Source of the DNA: Ktedonobacteria bacterium
GTDB taxonomy: Bacteria; Chloroflexota; Ktedonobacteria; Ktedonobacterales; JACDGC01
Length of the DNA stretch: 64,000 nt
Direction: 5' to 3'
Assembly: GCA_027459785.1 (NCBI GenBank)
Contig: DAIDGU010000070.1
Coordinates: 1 to 64,000, forward strand
Notes under the pieces: model-generated
What the model saw: only the letters and a program-made list of their open reading frames with translations
Database searches by the model: none
What the model was told of the DNA's origin: nothing
Made by a program: the position numbers and the translations under genes
Shown: piece after piece, positions 28,557-37,392 of the stretch
Position numbering within the stretch: the stretch's first letter is position 1
How the letters are laid out: every line of letters begins with the position of its first letter

Positions 28557-29364
28557 GGTCGCTTACTCCATCAGATGTTTCTGCCGGCCAGCAAAGCGTT
28601 CCGGCAGGATACGTCACCTGCATTAAACACAAGCCGCATGCAGGCGCGGCTGGTCCGGGATGGTCCGGGCGGCGCGCGGCGCGGATCGCCGCGACCTCCG
28701 GCGGGGTCAGTTTGCCGGCTCCCACCAGGAGCAAGACGCCCATCAACCGGCGGACCATGCCGGTCAGAAAGGCGTTGGCGGCGAAGTCACACCAGATCTC
28801 GTCGCCGTGCGGCCTCACCTCGGCGCGGTATAGGTGCCGCACTGTAGGGTGTTTCGGCTGCCCCGGAACATTCCAGGGACTCTGGCCGAAGGCCGCGAAA
28901 TCATGTTCGCCGCGCAGATGCTCGCATGCCGCCTGCATCGCCGCCACATCCAGCGGGCGCGGCACCCGCTGAGCGAAGCGTTCGCGGAAGGGATCGCGCA
29001 CCCCTGCCACCAGCAGGCGATAGCGATATTCCCGCGCCGTCGCTGAAAGGCGCGCATGCACGCCGTCTGCCACCGCGCACGCCGCGCGGATCGCCATGCT
29101 CGCGGGTAGGCGCGCGTTCAGCGCCCGCTGCCACGCAGCGGGATCAAGCCGATTGCCCGATGGCGGCGTGAACGTCACCACCTGGCCCCGCGCATGCACT
29201 CCGGCATCCGTCCGTCCGGCGGCTGCCGTCGCCACCGGCTGGCCACACGTGCGCTGGATGGCCCCTTCGAGCGTCCCCTGCACCGTCGGCTCACGGGCGA
29301 GCGTCTGCCGCTGATACCCGTGAAAGTCGGTGCCGTCATACGCCAGCAACACTGCGACGGACAT
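28543..29364 (-). CDS. truA: tRNA pseudouridine(38-40) synthase TruA
   Basis: Isomerises uridines 38-40 of the tRNA anticodon arm. The 273-residue product shows the N-terminal LLAYDGTDFHGYQRQ (7-21), the catalytic aspartate in GRTDAGVHARGQV (about 51-63), and the C-terminal FLTGMVRRLMGVLL (about 205-218). A second RTDAG-independent loop with HDF...FG(Q)SP is also normal. It sits between rplQ and rplM, as in Gram-positive-type operons. A family D repeat (29371-29433) and about 100 bases separate it from rplQ. Confidence 0.94.
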   Translation of the reverse strand: MSVAVLLAYDGTDFHGYQRQTLAREPTVQGTLEGAIQRTCGQPVATAAAGRTDAGVHARGQVVTFTPPSGNRLDPAAWQRALNARLPASMAIRAACAVADGVHARLSATAREYRYRLLVAGVRDPFRERFAQRVPRPLDVAAMQAACEHLRGEHDFAAFGQSPWNVPGQPKHPTVRHLYRAEVRPHGDEIWCDFAANAFLTGMVRRLMGVLLLVGAGKLTPPEVAAIRAARRPDHPGPAAPACGLCLMQVTYPAGTLCWPAETSDGVSDHDYL

Positions 29365-29370
29365 CTCTCT

Positions 29371-29433
29371 CCAGTCCGCGACGGCGGACTTCGTCGCCGT
29401 CAGGCGCTTAGGCGCGGTTTCAACCGCCCGCCG
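29371..29433. repeat. Dispersed repeat family D inside the ribosomal operon
   Basis: One hairpin unit AGTCCGCGACGGCGGACTTCG plus GCGCGGTTTCAACCGCCCG, inserted between rplQ and truA. It enlarges this spacer to 101 bases in an otherwise compact operon. Confidence 0.75.
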
Positions 29434-29465
29434 TCCCCTCGCCCGGCACGACCACGAGATCAGTA

Positions 29466-30128
29466 TCAGCCGATGGGCGTGTAGTCCACCAACTCGAACA
29501 TCACCATCGGCGCGGCGTCACCGTGGCGCGGACCGATCTTCACGATGCGCGTGAAGCCACCGGGGCGCGTCTCGAACCGCTCATAGAACTCCGGGCTGAA
29601 CAGCTTGCGGAGCACAAACTTCGCGCCATTGGTCGAAAGCCGCTTCTGAATCAGGCGGCGGGCGCGCACTTCCATCGCGCGGCCCTCGCGTGCCGCTTGC
29701 AAGGCCGCCCGCGCATCATCCTCATTCTTGATCAGCTTCAGCAAACGCTGCTTGCGGTCGGCCAGCTCGCGCTGCTTCTGCTGCAAGACTTCGGGCCGCA
29801 GCGGCGGCTTCGGCGTCTTCAACCCGGCGCGCTCGTCGTTGCTCAACACTTCCGTGTCGAGGTCAAACTTGGCTTCGCCCGCCAGATCCCACAGTGTCAG
29901 CACCAGGCTGTCGTCTTTGGCAACCGCGCGCACATGCGCCAGCGCCTCGCGCCGGCCCCGGATGGCCGTATTGATGATGGTTTCCGCCTCGCCCTTGACC
30001 GCTTTGGCGCGGGCTTCCGTCGTCGTGATATGCTCGTGCAGGATCAGCCCTTCGATCATACTGCGAATCGCCGCCCGCCGACGCGGTTCGGGCATATTGA
30101 TGCGATTGCCGGCAATGCGGTGTCGCAC
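29466..30128 (-). CDS. rplQ: Large ribosomal subunit protein bL17, with long internal insertion
   Basis: bL17 lines the peptide exit region of the 50S subunit. The start [19 protein letters not shown], the helix [19 protein letters not shown] (28-46) and the end [20 protein letters not shown] (188-207) are typical. The protein is 220 residues, whereas bacterial bL17 is usually about 115-145, or near 200 where it carries a C-terminal tail. Here the extra 90-100 residues lie internally, about 60-155, and include a charged, coiled-coil-like stretch ([20 protein letters not shown]). No frameshift or repeat sequence is visible in it. The stop is two bases before the rpoA region's end. Confidence 0.93.
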   Translation of the reverse strand: MRHRIAGNRINMPEPRRRAAIRSMIEGLILHEHITTTEARAKAVKGEAETIINTAIRGRREALAHVRAVAKDDSLVLTLWDLAGEAKFDLDTEVLSNDERAGLKTPKPPLRPEVLQQKQRELADRKQRLLKLIKNEDDARAALQAAREGRAMEVRARRLIQKRLSTNGAKFVLRKLFSPEFYERFETRPGGFTRIVKIGPRHGDAAPMVMFELVDYTPIG

Positions 30129-30130
30129 GG

Positions 30131-31117
30131 TTAGTCCTCCAAGTCGTGATGGTTCCCCGTCCCATTTGCCGAAACATCGGGCAGGAACGTGCGTTCGATC
30201 AATTTATCGCGCAACTCCGTCAGACTCTTCTCACCGAAGTTGCGTACCGCCAAGAGATCATCCTGGCTCATCGTCAGCACCTGGCCGACGCGCGTGATGT
30301 TGCTGCGCTTGAGGCAGTTATACGCGCGCACCGAAAGATCCAGGTCTTCGATGGGGGTTTCATAGATGTGCGCCGGGATCGGGTAATCCGAAAGCAACTT
30401 ATTCGGGGTGGCGGGGGGTTCTTCGATGACATCACGCTGATAGTTGGAGATCAGCGAGAAGTGGCCGACCAAAATATCCGCCGCCTGGCGCAGCGCGTCT
30501 TCAGGTGCCAGGGTGCCGTCCGACCAGACTTCCATCACGATGCGGTCGTAATTGGTCATCTGCCCGACGCGCGTGTTTTCCACGTCGTAACGAACCTTAT
30601 ACACCGGTGTGAAAATCGCGTCGATGGGGATCTGGCCGATGGGCTGCTCTTCGCTCGCATCCACCGACTGATAGCCCTTGCCGCGCTCCACGCGCAGCAT
30701 CACCCCCAACCGGGCCTCCGCGCTATCCAGCGTGGCGAGGTGCAGATCACGATTGACGATCTCGATGCTCGCCGGCGCATCGATATCCGCCGCCGTCACC
30801 TCGCGTTCGCCGCTGACCTCCAGGTGCATCTCCACCGGGCTATCCGACAGCGAGCGCAGGCGCAGGCGCTTGACATTGAGCACGATCTCCGTCACATCTT
30901 CTTTGACATGTGGGACATCCTGGAATTCGTGATTGACCCCGTTGATCTTGATCGACGTGACAGCGGCACCGGGCAACGACGACAGCAAGACACGCCGCAG
31001 GGAATTACCCAGCGTGCGCCCATAGCCCGCTTCCAGGGGTTCAATCGTGAACTTCCCGTAATTGGGCGATGTCTCGACTGCCGTAATATGCGGCTGATTG
31101 GTATCATATTGCAGCAC
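30131..31117 (-). CDS. rpoA: RNA polymerase subunit alpha
   Basis: 328 residues, the normal length. The N-terminal assembly domain has the dimerisation segment [17 protein letters not shown] (31-47) and the beta-contact region; the C-terminal DNA-binding domain (about 250-310) has [19 protein letters not shown] and [15 protein letters not shown], which contact UP elements and activators. It sits between rpsD and rplQ, the standard place, so alpha is produced with ribosomal proteins. Confidence 0.97.
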   Translation of the reverse strand: MLQYDTNQPHITAVETSPNYGKFTIEPLEAGYGRTLGNSLRRVLLSSLPGAAVTSIKINGVNHEFQDVPHVKEDVTEIVLNVKRLRLRSLSDSPVEMHLEVSGEREVTAADIDAPASIEIVNRDLHLATLDSAEARLGVMLRVERGKGYQSVDASEEQPIGQIPIDAIFTPVYKVRYDVENTRVGQMTNYDRIVMEVWSDGTLAPEDALRQAADILVGHFSLISNYQRDVIEEPPATPNKLLSDYPIPAHIYETPIEDLDLSVRAYNCLKRSNITRVGQVLTMSQDDLLAVRNFGEKSLTELRDKLIERTFLPDVSANGTGNHHDLED

Positions 31118-31135
31118 GGAGATCCGCTCCTTTTG

Positions 31136-31765
31136 TTAGCGCTGATAATACTCGACGACGAGAGCCTCGTTGAATGGCACCTCGATGTCTTGCCGGGTGG
31201 GCAGCGCAATCACGCGGCCCGACAGGTTGGCGATATCCAGGCTCAGCCAGCGTGGCACGGCCTTTTGCGCCAACATCAGCGCGCGTGTCTTGAAATATTC
31301 GGTGCCTTTGCTATGATCGCGCACGGTGATGACATCGCCGGCCTTGACCAGGGCGGAGGGGATGTCGGTCTTGCGCCCGTTCACGGCAAAGTGGCCGTGT
31401 GTGACGAGTTGCCGCGCCTGGGCGCGCGAGTCAGCGAAGCCGAAGCGATAGATGATATTATCCAGCCGTGTTTCCAAAATTTGCAGGAAATTATCGCTGG
31501 TTTTGCCGGGGCGACGCGCCGCCCGCTCGAATTCGAGATAAAATTGGTGTTCCAGCACCCCATAGGTGCGGCGCACTTTCTGCTTTTCGCGCAGTTGTTG
31601 ACCATAGCCAGAGATTTTGCGCTGGCGCGCGCTGCCGTGCTGGCCAGGACGGGTGTTGTTGCGCTCGATGGCGCATTTGGGACTCATGCAGCGGTCGCCC
31701 TTGAGGAAGAGCTTCACTCCCTCGCGGCGGCACAGCTTGCAGACCGGACCGGTGTAACGGGCCAT
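31136..31765 (-). CDS. rpsD: Small ribosomal subunit protein uS4
   Basis: 209-residue uS4, a primary 16S rRNA binder in the 30S body. The N-terminus holds a zinc knuckle with four cysteines (CKLCRREG and CMSPKC, about 9-31), i.e. the zinc-binding paralogue type. The S4 RNA-binding domain (about 98-160) has [22 protein letters not shown] and [14 protein letters not shown]. It precedes rpoA by 18 bases. The 250-base gap upstream of it, toward rpsK, is unusual for the operon. Confidence 0.96.
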   Translation of the reverse strand: MARYTGPVCKLCRREGVKLFLKGDRCMSPKCAIERNNTRPGQHGSARQRKISGYGQQLREKQKVRRTYGVLEHQFYLEFERAARRPGKTSDNFLQILETRLDNIIYRFGFADSRAQARQLVTHGHFAVNGRKTDIPSALVKAGDVITVRDHSKGTEYFKTRALMLAQKAVPRWLSLDIANLSGRVIALPTRQDIEVPFNEALVVEYYQR

Positions 31766-32015
31766 GTGATGGTGCCTATCCTCTCCTGTACGAGATCAAA
31801 TGACGTTCTGTGGTTGCTTTCCGTGACACGAACACACCTTGCTCGCCGAACATGATGCGCTGGCGTGCGTGTTCACGGTTCACGCCAGATGAGCAAGAAG
31901 GCATCGTTCCCGCCCGCGAACAACGCGGGCGCATGCATGTGTGCCGCTGGTGGGAACCGGATGGGCGATGGCCATCGCCACTCACCCGGCCCCTCGTCGC
32001 ACATCAGCCAGACGG
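31766..32015 (-). other. Long structured spacer between rpsK and rpsD
   Basis: A 250-base gap inside the ribosomal operon without a credible gene. It includes a strong hairpin GCCCGCG-AACAA-CGCGGGC at 31912-31930 and a GGCGATGGCCATCGCC palindrome near 31965-31980. uS4 is a translational autoregulator in other bacteria, so a leader structure for rpsD is a possibility, inferred only from position and base pairing. Confidence 0.4.
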
Positions 32016-32414
32016 CTAGACGCGGCGGCGCTTCGGCGGGCGACAGCCGTTGTGCGGGATGGGCGTCACATCGACGATTGAGGTCACCTGCAAGTTCGCG
32101 GTGGCCAGCGCGCGGATCGCCGCTTCGCGGCCCGACCCCGGCCCACGGACGTAAACATCCACACGCCGCAGCCCATGTTCCATCGCCTTGCGCGCGGCCC
32201 CTTCCGCCGCCACCTGGGCCGCATAGGGGGTGCTTTTGCGCGACCCTTTGAACCCCGACGCGCCCGCTGATCCCCACGACAACACATTGCCATTGGGATC
32301 AGTGAGGGTGACAATCGTGTTATTGAAAGTCGCCTGAATGTGGACACGCCCCACCGGCACGGACTTGCGTTCGCGTCGCCGGGGGCGCGGCCCCTTTTTC
32401 CCTTTTTCTGCCAT
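32016..32414 (-). CDS. rpsK: Small ribosomal subunit protein uS11
   Basis: 132 residues. Central beta sheet with [20 protein letters not shown] (about 23-42) and the C-terminal [21 protein letters not shown]-type ending (here [19 protein letters not shown]) identify uS11, which forms the 30S platform with uS7 and helps mRNA binding at the E site. The start lies 21 bases after rpsM. The N-terminus ([16 protein letters not shown]) is basic as usual. Confidence 0.97.
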   Translation of the reverse strand: MAEKGKKGPRPRRRERKSVPVGRVHIQATFNNTIVTLTDPNGNVLSWGSAGASGFKGSRKSTPYAAQVAAEGAARKAMEHGLRRVDVYVRGPGSGREAAIRALATANLQVTSIVDVTPIPHNGCRPPKRRRV

Positions 32415-32435
32415 GCCTGGCTCTTTCCTCCGCTT

Positions 32436-32816
32436 TTACTTCTTCGTGGCTTTCTTCTTGCCGGCCACGGTCTTTTTCGGGCCACGCCGCGTGCGCGCGT
32501 TGGTGCGCGTGCGCTGGCCATGCACGGGCAGATTGCGCCGATGCCGGATGCCGCGATAGCAACCGATCTCGATCAAGCGTTTGATGTTCTGATCGACTTC
32601 GCGCCGCAGGTCGCCTTCGACTTTGATGTTGCGGTCCACGTATTCACGCAGCCGGTTGGCATCTTCTTCCGACAGATCCTTGGCGCGGATATCCGGATTG
32701 ATATGCGTGGCGGCGAGGATCTTTTGGCTGGTGGTTAAGCCAATGCCATACACATAGGTGAGCGCGATCTCGACCCGTTTCTCGCGGGGGAGTTCAACGC
32801 CGGCGATACGGGCCAT
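32436..32816 (-). CDS. rpsM: Small ribosomal subunit protein uS13
   Basis: 126 residues. [20 protein letters not shown] and [12 protein letters not shown] at the N-terminus and the basic end [20 protein letters not shown] are diagnostic of uS13, a 30S head protein contacting the 50S subunit and P-site tRNA. It follows rpmJ by 39 bases with a GGAGGG-type ribosome site before the ATG. Confidence 0.97.
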   Translation of the reverse strand: MARIAGVELPREKRVEIALTYVYGIGLTTSQKILAATHINPDIRAKDLSEEDANRLREYVDRNIKVEGDLRREVDQNIKRLIEIGCYRGIRHRRNLPVHGQRTRTNARTRRGPKKTVAGKKKATKK

Positions 32817-32855
32817 GAGCCACGTCCCTCCAACAGATTGAAATGACGCCGGGCA

Positions 32856-32972
32856 TTAGCCCTGGCGCTGCTTGTGCTTGGGATTCTTACTGCAAATGAC
32901 CATGACCACCCCTTCGCGGCGGATGACCTTGCATTTGTCGCAGCGCGGTTTCACCGACGCTCGCACTTTCAT
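32856..32972 (-). CDS. rpmJ: Large ribosomal subunit protein bL36
   Basis: A 38-codon gene reading [20 protein letters not shown] at its start and ending NPKHKQRQG. The zinc ligands are present as CDKC, a later single Cys (VICSKNPKH) and the His, the zinc-containing form of bL36. It lies between infA and rpsM in the conserved order. AAAGG-type purines precede the ATG. Confidence 0.95.
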   Translation of the reverse strand: MKVRASVKPRCDKCKVIRREGVVMVICSKNPKHKQRQG

Positions 32973-33007
32973 GATCTTTTCCTCTTTCCTTGCTAGGCCA
33001 CGCCACG

Positions 33008-33232
33008 CTAGCTCCGGTTGCGCCAAACGATGCGGCCCCGTGTGAGGTCGTAGGGCGATAGCTCTAAGCGCACCTTATCGCCCGGCACGATACGCACGAA
33101 ATTCATGCGAATCTTCCCGGCCAGCGTCGCCATAACTTGATGCTCGCCGTCGTTGAGTTTCACCAGAAACATCGCGTTCGGCAGGGATTCGACGACGGTT
33201 CCCTCGACCTCGATGACGTCACGTTTGGGCAT
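33008..33232 (-). CDS. infA: Translation initiation factor IF-1
   Basis: A 74-residue S1/OB-fold protein that blocks the ribosomal A site during initiation. [40 protein letters not shown] and the ending [12 protein letters not shown] are textbook IF-1. The ATG at 33232 (MPKRDVIE) is chosen; AAAGGA lies five bases upstream. It is the first gene of the ribosomal operon here, with a strong promoter 150 bases before it; secY, adk and map, which often precede infA, are absent. Confidence 0.97.
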   Translation of the reverse strand: MPKRDVIEVEGTVVESLPNAMFLVKLNDGEHQVMATLAGKIRMNFVRIVPGDKVRLELSPYDLTRGRIVWRNRS

Positions 33233-33381
33233 AGGATCCTTTCTCGCCAGGGACGAGCTGCGCGATATGGTGCCATGCGTTTTTGGATCGCAGTGACGCC
33301 TGGCGACAGCAGCAATGTGCTGCGGCAAAAGCGGACGGCGGTATCCCAAAAACACATAAGTCATAGTGAGACAACTATAGC

Positions 33382-33410
33382 AGTATATCTCATATCTAGA
33401 CAAATCGCAA
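33382..33410 (-). promoter_or_regulatory. Promoter of the infA-rpsI operon
   Basis: On the minus strand TTGCGA (33405-33410) and TATACT (33382-33387) are 17 bases apart. The region around is AT-rich compared with its surroundings. This leaves a leader of about 145 bases before infA. Confidence 0.6.
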
Positions 33411-33420
33411 GGGATAAGTC

Positions 33421-33456
33421 ATTTGGGGTATACATCACGCTGTCAATACCCAAAAT
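33421..33456 (-). terminator. Inverted repeat after the terminase gene
   Basis: ATTTGGGGTAT (33421-33431) pairs with ATACCCAAAAT (33446-33456), ten of eleven positions, with a 14-base loop. It begins seven bases after the terminase stop on the minus strand. No long U-run follows, so termination is only probable. Confidence 0.45.
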
Positions 33457-33462
33457 CCTCTA

Positions 33463-34734
33463 TCATCCCGAATCATCATATGCCTCCCTGCGCCGTCGCA
33501 ACTGCGCCAGGAAGCGCACCCCCAGCCGTCGCTGCCGTTCCGGCCCCAGCCGCGTGTGCAGCGCGTAGCGCAACGCATCCAGCGCATGGTCGGTGCCTTT
33601 GTGCGGATGTTCCGCTGCCGCACCCGCCGGCGCGTTTAAGCCGGCATCCTCGTAGTGATATTCATGGCACTCGCGGATGGTATGCACGCACGCCGGATCG
33701 ATGATCAAGCCCACCGGCGCGCGTTCCAGCAGGCTGCGCGTCGTTTCGATGCCCGCCAGCACGGCGTTATCTGCCGGCGTGACGGTGCAGCGCAATCCCT
33801 GTTGGTGCAGCCATTCCTGCGCCGCCGCGATGTTATCGGGCCGATCCGGTCCGCCGTACCACGCCGTCACCCCATAATCCCGCGTCAGCTTTTCAATCGC
33901 CGGCAAGATGCCCTGGGCCAGCGATGCTTTGGTCACGCGGTGTTCCGCCAGCAGATAGGCGACCCCGCCGCGCAGCCCCACGACGCTCAGGTGGAAGGGA
34001 TTGGTATAGCCCCAGTCGATGCCGCCAAAGACCTCGTCCATCTCAGCCACGGGCGGCGCGGGCGCGACATGCTCCGGCTGCAACTCATAGACCAACCCCT
34101 CGCGCGCGACAAACTGCCCCTCCAACTCTTGCAGCGCGAACGTGCCGGTGTATCCCAGCGAATCCGCGTAATCCGCCGGCAGATAGGTGTTTTCCCGCGT
34201 GGCGGCACGGATCAGCCGGTGACTGGGGGCCGGCTCGCGCTCGAAGTCGCGGTAAAATTCATCCTGCCCCCTCGGCGTGCTCGTCAACCAACCCTGCACG
34301 GGATAACCCCGCTGGCGCAGCCGCGCCTTCATCACTCGCCATGCCGCGAAATCGCAATAGATGCCCTCGTCCAGCCAAAAGAACGCGAGGTTCAATCCCC
34401 GCCGGTGATCAAAGTCCTCCAGCGACCGCGCCAGGATGACGCTCCCGTTGGGGAAGGTGATTTTGCCCTCGGTCTGCTTATATGATCGCCGCGCCGCGTC
34501 CGGCAGCAATTCCAGCAGCGTCGGCAGCAACACATCGCGCAGCATCGTCTTATTCGGCGCGCCCACCACGCCGACCGCCCCCGCGTGCGCCTCGGCGTAA
34601 CGAATCGCCTTGACCGCGCCGGCCACCGTTTTGCCGCTGCCCACCCCGCCTACGAACGCCACAAAGCGTTCTTCCGCCGCCACGAAGTCCGCCTGGGACG
34701 GCAACAATGTCAGATCGTCTTCCACCATACTCAT
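33463..34734 (-). CDS. Phage terminase large subunit-like protein
   Basis: About 423 residues with both terminase domains. The packaging ATPase has Walker A FVGGVGSGKTVAG (about 24-36) and Walker B FFWLDEG (about 118-124), followed by the coupling TSTPRGQDEFY. The RNase-H-like nuclease shows GIDWGYTNPFHL (about 236-247) and the final acidic motif GTDHALDALRYALH (about 383-396). All key residues appear intact. The ATG at 34734 is preferred because GGAGGTGAG lies six bases upstream; an ATG at 34749 is possible. No portal, capsid, holin or integrase gene lies beside it; it sits directly upstream of infA. It may be a prophage remnant or a domesticated ATPase-nuclease. Confidence 0.85.
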   Translation of the reverse strand: MSMVEDDLTLLPSQADFVAAEERFVAFVGGVGSGKTVAGAVKAIRYAEAHAGAVGVVGAPNKTMLRDVLLPTLLELLPDAARRSYKQTEGKITFPNGSVILARSLEDFDHRRGLNLAFFWLDEGIYCDFAAWRVMKARLRQRGYPVQGWLTSTPRGQDEFYRDFEREPAPSHRLIRAATRENTYLPADYADSLGYTGTFALQELEGQFVAREGLVYELQPEHVAPAPPVAEMDEVFGGIDWGYTNPFHLSVVGLRGGVAYLLAEHRVTKASLAQGILPAIEKLTRDYGVTAWYGGPDRPDNIAAAQEWLHQQGLRCTVTPADNAVLAGIETTRSLLERAPVGLIIDPACVHTIRECHEYHYEDAGLNAPAGAAAEHPHKGTDHALDALRYALHTRLGPERQRRLGVRFLAQLRRRREAYDDSG

Positions 34735-35135
34735 ACGCCTCACCTCCATCGCACTCTATGAAGGTGCCGCGTTTGGCGCACTGTGACCCGATTGCGCCGG
34801 CAATTATGCTGTTCAGGCCAAATTCGGGACCAATGGCGGGCAGTTGAAACCGCGCCTGAACGTCTGACGACGACGAAACCCATCTGCATGGATTTCCACA
34901 TTGCCCGACCATCCCGTGTTTCCCCTAACGCATCGTTCCTACGCGCGGTAACAGTGGCCTACTGGAAACCCGTGACGACGGGTTTCGTCGCGTAGCGTTC
35001 AGGCGCGGTTTCAACCGCCGGCTCTCGTTCGGGTTGCCACCGCCGGCTCTCGTTCGGGTTTCAACTGCCGGTTGCCGTCCGGGTGGCCGCCTACTAACGC
35101 GGTATCAACCGCCCGCCGGTCGCACTGAACAAGTG
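34735..35135. other. Intergenic region with repeats
   Basis: About 400 bases with no credible gene. The right part (34955-35126) is a run of family D-related repeats: an ACCCGTGACGACGGGT hairpin, then several (G)CGCGGTTTCAACCGCC and CCGGCTCTCGTTCGGGTT units. The left part holds the upstream region of the terminase gene. Confidence 0.6.
34955..35126. repeat. Expanded family D repeat cluster
   Basis: A variant hairpin (ACCCGTGACGACGGGTTTCGT) replaces the usual CCGCGACGGCGG head, followed by four degenerate palindromic tails and a direct duplication of CGCCGGCTCTCGTTCGGGTT at about 35019 and 35041. It lies at the 3' end of the xylulokinase gene. Confidence 0.65.
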
Positions 35136-36671
35136 TTAAGCCGCTCCGTACCGCGCCAGTCCGTGCATCGTTACCCGCAGTGCCGGGTACAGCCCCTGGT
35201 ATACAGGGTAAAGCTCGGCATACCGCGCGGCGGTCGCTGGATCGGGTTGGATCGCGGGCAGGGGGCGCACCACCTGCGCACAGGCGGCGGTAATGGAGGG
35301 ATAGACGCTGGCGGCCACGCCGGCCAGCAGCGCCGCGCCCAGCGCCGGACCTTCCTCCGTCGCCAGCGGCACCAACGGCTGATCGAAGACATCGGCCAGG
35401 ATCTGCCGCCAGAGCGGGCTGCGCACCCCCCCGCCCGTCGCCCGCAGTTCGGTGATCGCCACGCCCGTCGCGCGCAACACGTCCAGGCAGTCGCGCAGGG
35501 AAAATGCGACGCCTTCCAGCACCGCGCGCACCAGATGCGCCCGTGTGTGCCGCGCCGTCAGCCCCACCCAGCCACCGCGTGCCGCGCTATCCAGCACAGG
35601 CGTGCGCTCACCTTGCAGATAGGGCAAAAAGAGCAGCCCCTCGCTGCCGGCGGGGATGGTCCCTGCCTCTTCAGTCAGCGCCTCATAGGCGTCGCGCTCC
35701 GTCGCCTGATCGCCAGCGTGTGCAGCAGCACCAAGCTGATCGCGCACCCAGCGCAACGACAACCCCGCCGCCTGCGTCACCCCCATCAGGTACCACGCCG
35801 CCGGCACGGCATGATTGAAGGTGTGGACGCGGGGTACGGGACCGCTGCGGTCCACCGCTGGCGTGGCGGCAAAGGCCAAAACGACGCCGCTGGTGCCGAT
35901 GGAAACGAGCGCCTGCCCTGGCTGCACGATCCCCGCGCCGACCGCCGCGCAGGCGTTATCCGCGCCCCCGCCAGCCACCGGCGTCCCCGCCACCAGACCG
36001 GTGCTTGCCGCCGCCTCCGGCGTGATCCTTCCGACCACCTGCGCCGCGCCCACTACCGGCGGCAACAGGTCCGGCGCGAGGTCCAGCGCCGCCAGCACCT
36101 CGGCGGACCATTGCCCGCGCACCACGTCCAGCAGGCACGTCCCGGCGGCATCGGAGATCTCGCTGCCCAGCGTGCCGGTGAGCATGAAGCGCAACCAATC
36201 TTTCGGCAACAACACGTGCCGCACCCGCGCCCACACCTCCGGCTCATTGGCGCGCACCCACAGGAGCTTCGGCGCGGTGAAACCGGGCAGAGCCGGATTG
36301 CTGACGAGATCAATCAGGCGTGCGACTCCCACACGGGCGGTGATCAGATCACATTCCGCCTGGGTGCGCTGGTCGGCCCAGATGATGCACGGGCGGACGA
36401 CCTGCATCTGCGCATCCAGCAGCACGGCCCCATGCATCTGCCCGCTGATGCCCACGCCCACCACTCGCGCCGCCGGTGCGTGCGTCAGGCAGGCGCGGAT
36501 CGCCCCACTGGTCGCCCGCCACCAATCCGCCGGATCTTGCTCCGCCCACCCCGGCTGGGGATGATGCAGCGGGTAGTCCCGCGTGGCCGCCGCCACCACC
36601 TGCCCCGCCGGTGTCACCAACAGCGCCTTCACGCCGCTCGTCCCCAGATCGATCCCAAGTACCGTCTCCAT
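35136..36671 (-). CDS. xylB: Xylulokinase (FGGY carbohydrate kinase)
   Basis: Phosphorylates D-xylulose to xylulose 5-phosphate for the pentose phosphate pathway. The 511-residue protein has the FGGY-family N-terminus LGIDLGTSGVKALL (6-19), the substrate loop GWAEQDPADWW (41-51), GVGISGQMHGAVLLD (about 75-89), which is typical of XylB, and the C-terminal ATP-site TGGGVRSPLWRQILADVF (about 415-432). AGAGGAG lies nine bases before the ATG. No isomerase or transporter flanks it; the MFS sugar transporter is 8 kb away. Confidence 0.9.
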   Translation of the reverse strand: METVLGIDLGTSGVKALLVTPAGQVVAAATRDYPLHHPQPGWAEQDPADWWRATSGAIRACLTHAPAARVVGVGISGQMHGAVLLDAQMQVVRPCIIWADQRTQAECDLITARVGVARLIDLVSNPALPGFTAPKLLWVRANEPEVWARVRHVLLPKDWLRFMLTGTLGSEISDAAGTCLLDVVRGQWSAEVLAALDLAPDLLPPVVGAAQVVGRITPEAAASTGLVAGTPVAGGGADNACAAVGAGIVQPGQALVSIGTSGVVLAFAATPAVDRSGPVPRVHTFNHAVPAAWYLMGVTQAAGLSLRWVRDQLGAAAHAGDQATERDAYEALTEEAGTIPAGSEGLLFLPYLQGERTPVLDSAARGGWVGLTARHTRAHLVRAVLEGVAFSLRDCLDVLRATGVAITELRATGGGVRSPLWRQILADVFDQPLVPLATEEGPALGAALLAGVAASVYPSITAACAQVVRPLPAIQPDPATAARYAELYPVYQGLYPALRVTMHGLARYGAA

Positions 36672-37143
36672 GCTATCGCTCCTCTGCGCCCACCTCGCCC
36701 CAACTCTACCACAAAATCACTGTTCGCCAAATAGCAAACGGAGCAGCGAACGCCCGCTCCGGCCAAACAAGGGATTTATTCTGATATTTCCCGATTTTCA
36801 GATCTACTCTAGCCATTGTGAGCTATGCTATATCATATGTGGCAATGGGGCGGGCATACTATGACATAGTGGCACCGGTGCTGCGAACAGGCAGAAGGCG
36901 ACGGACAGGAATGTCCGCCCCACGAGGATAGTCAGCGCCTTTGCCAAAGGCACAAGATGTGATTTTTTACCATGCGCCCTGGCGGGCGCTGCCGAGCACC
37001 AGCCTGGCTTGGTATGCTTCCTGATTGTCGGCGCGGGTATGGTGTTGTAACCCCTAGCGCGGGCAGTTCCGGCACGGTCGCCAGAGACGTTGCCAGCCAC
37101 CGTCGGCCTGCTGAGGGCAGCATTCCCATCGCCGTGCAAGCGC

Positions 37144-37189
37144 CGGGAGCTAAACCTCCCGGCTCGGAAAAGGAACCCCTCCGGGCTAG
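37144..37189. repeat. Dispersed repeat family E
   Basis: The element contains CCCGGCTCGGAAAAGGAACC followed by CCTCCGGGCT. A second, inverted copy lies at 40019-40079 on the other side of the MmpL gene. In both copies an additional GGGAGC/GCTCCC arm completes a larger hairpin. Confidence 0.7.
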
Positions 37190-37256
37190 GAACGAGCATG
37201 GCCAGCGTACATGGGCAAACACCATCAATCGCCTGCCGGTCCTGCTGGTGCTCCTC

Positions 37257-37345
37257 CTGCCATGTGGTCTGTAGGGGCGTACCCTTGTGGTCGCCCTGGT
37301 TGTGGGGCTGCTTGCCCTGGTCCTGGATCATTGGGCGGGTCGCCT
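37257..37345. repeat. Family C repeat with degenerate tail
   Basis: TCTGTAGGGGCGTACCCTTG is followed by GTGGTCGCCCTGG and then several diverged GCCCTGG-containing units reaching to about 37345. It is the same head-plus-tail design as at 25829 and, inverted, at 42490-42648. Confidence 0.65.
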
Positions 37346-37392
37346 TGGTTGTTGATTGTGCATGATCGTGAAACGAGGATTGGCAACAAGCT

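Larger units (their letters stand above)
36672..37392. other. 720-base intergenic region built largely of repeats
   Basis: No credible gene. It holds a family B palindrome (about 36890-36924), a family E element (37144-37189) and a family C element running into degenerate GCCCTGG repeats (37257-37345). Several open frames exist only because of repeat composition. The left end carries the xylB upstream region, which is AT-rich at 36780-36840. Confidence 0.6.

Noticed and set aside
30146-31855. A 569-codon open frame on the plus strand
   Set aside because: Antisense to rpoA and rpsD with His/Asp/Leu-rich composition typical of shadows; no ribosome site.
35034-36734. A 566-codon open frame on the plus strand
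   Set aside because: Antisense to xylB; Arg/His/Pro-rich shadow composition.
36828-37331. A 167-codon frame on the minus strand in the gap before the MmpL gene
   Set aside because: It is made almost wholly of translated dispersed repeats (families B, E and C); no ribosome site or conserved domain.
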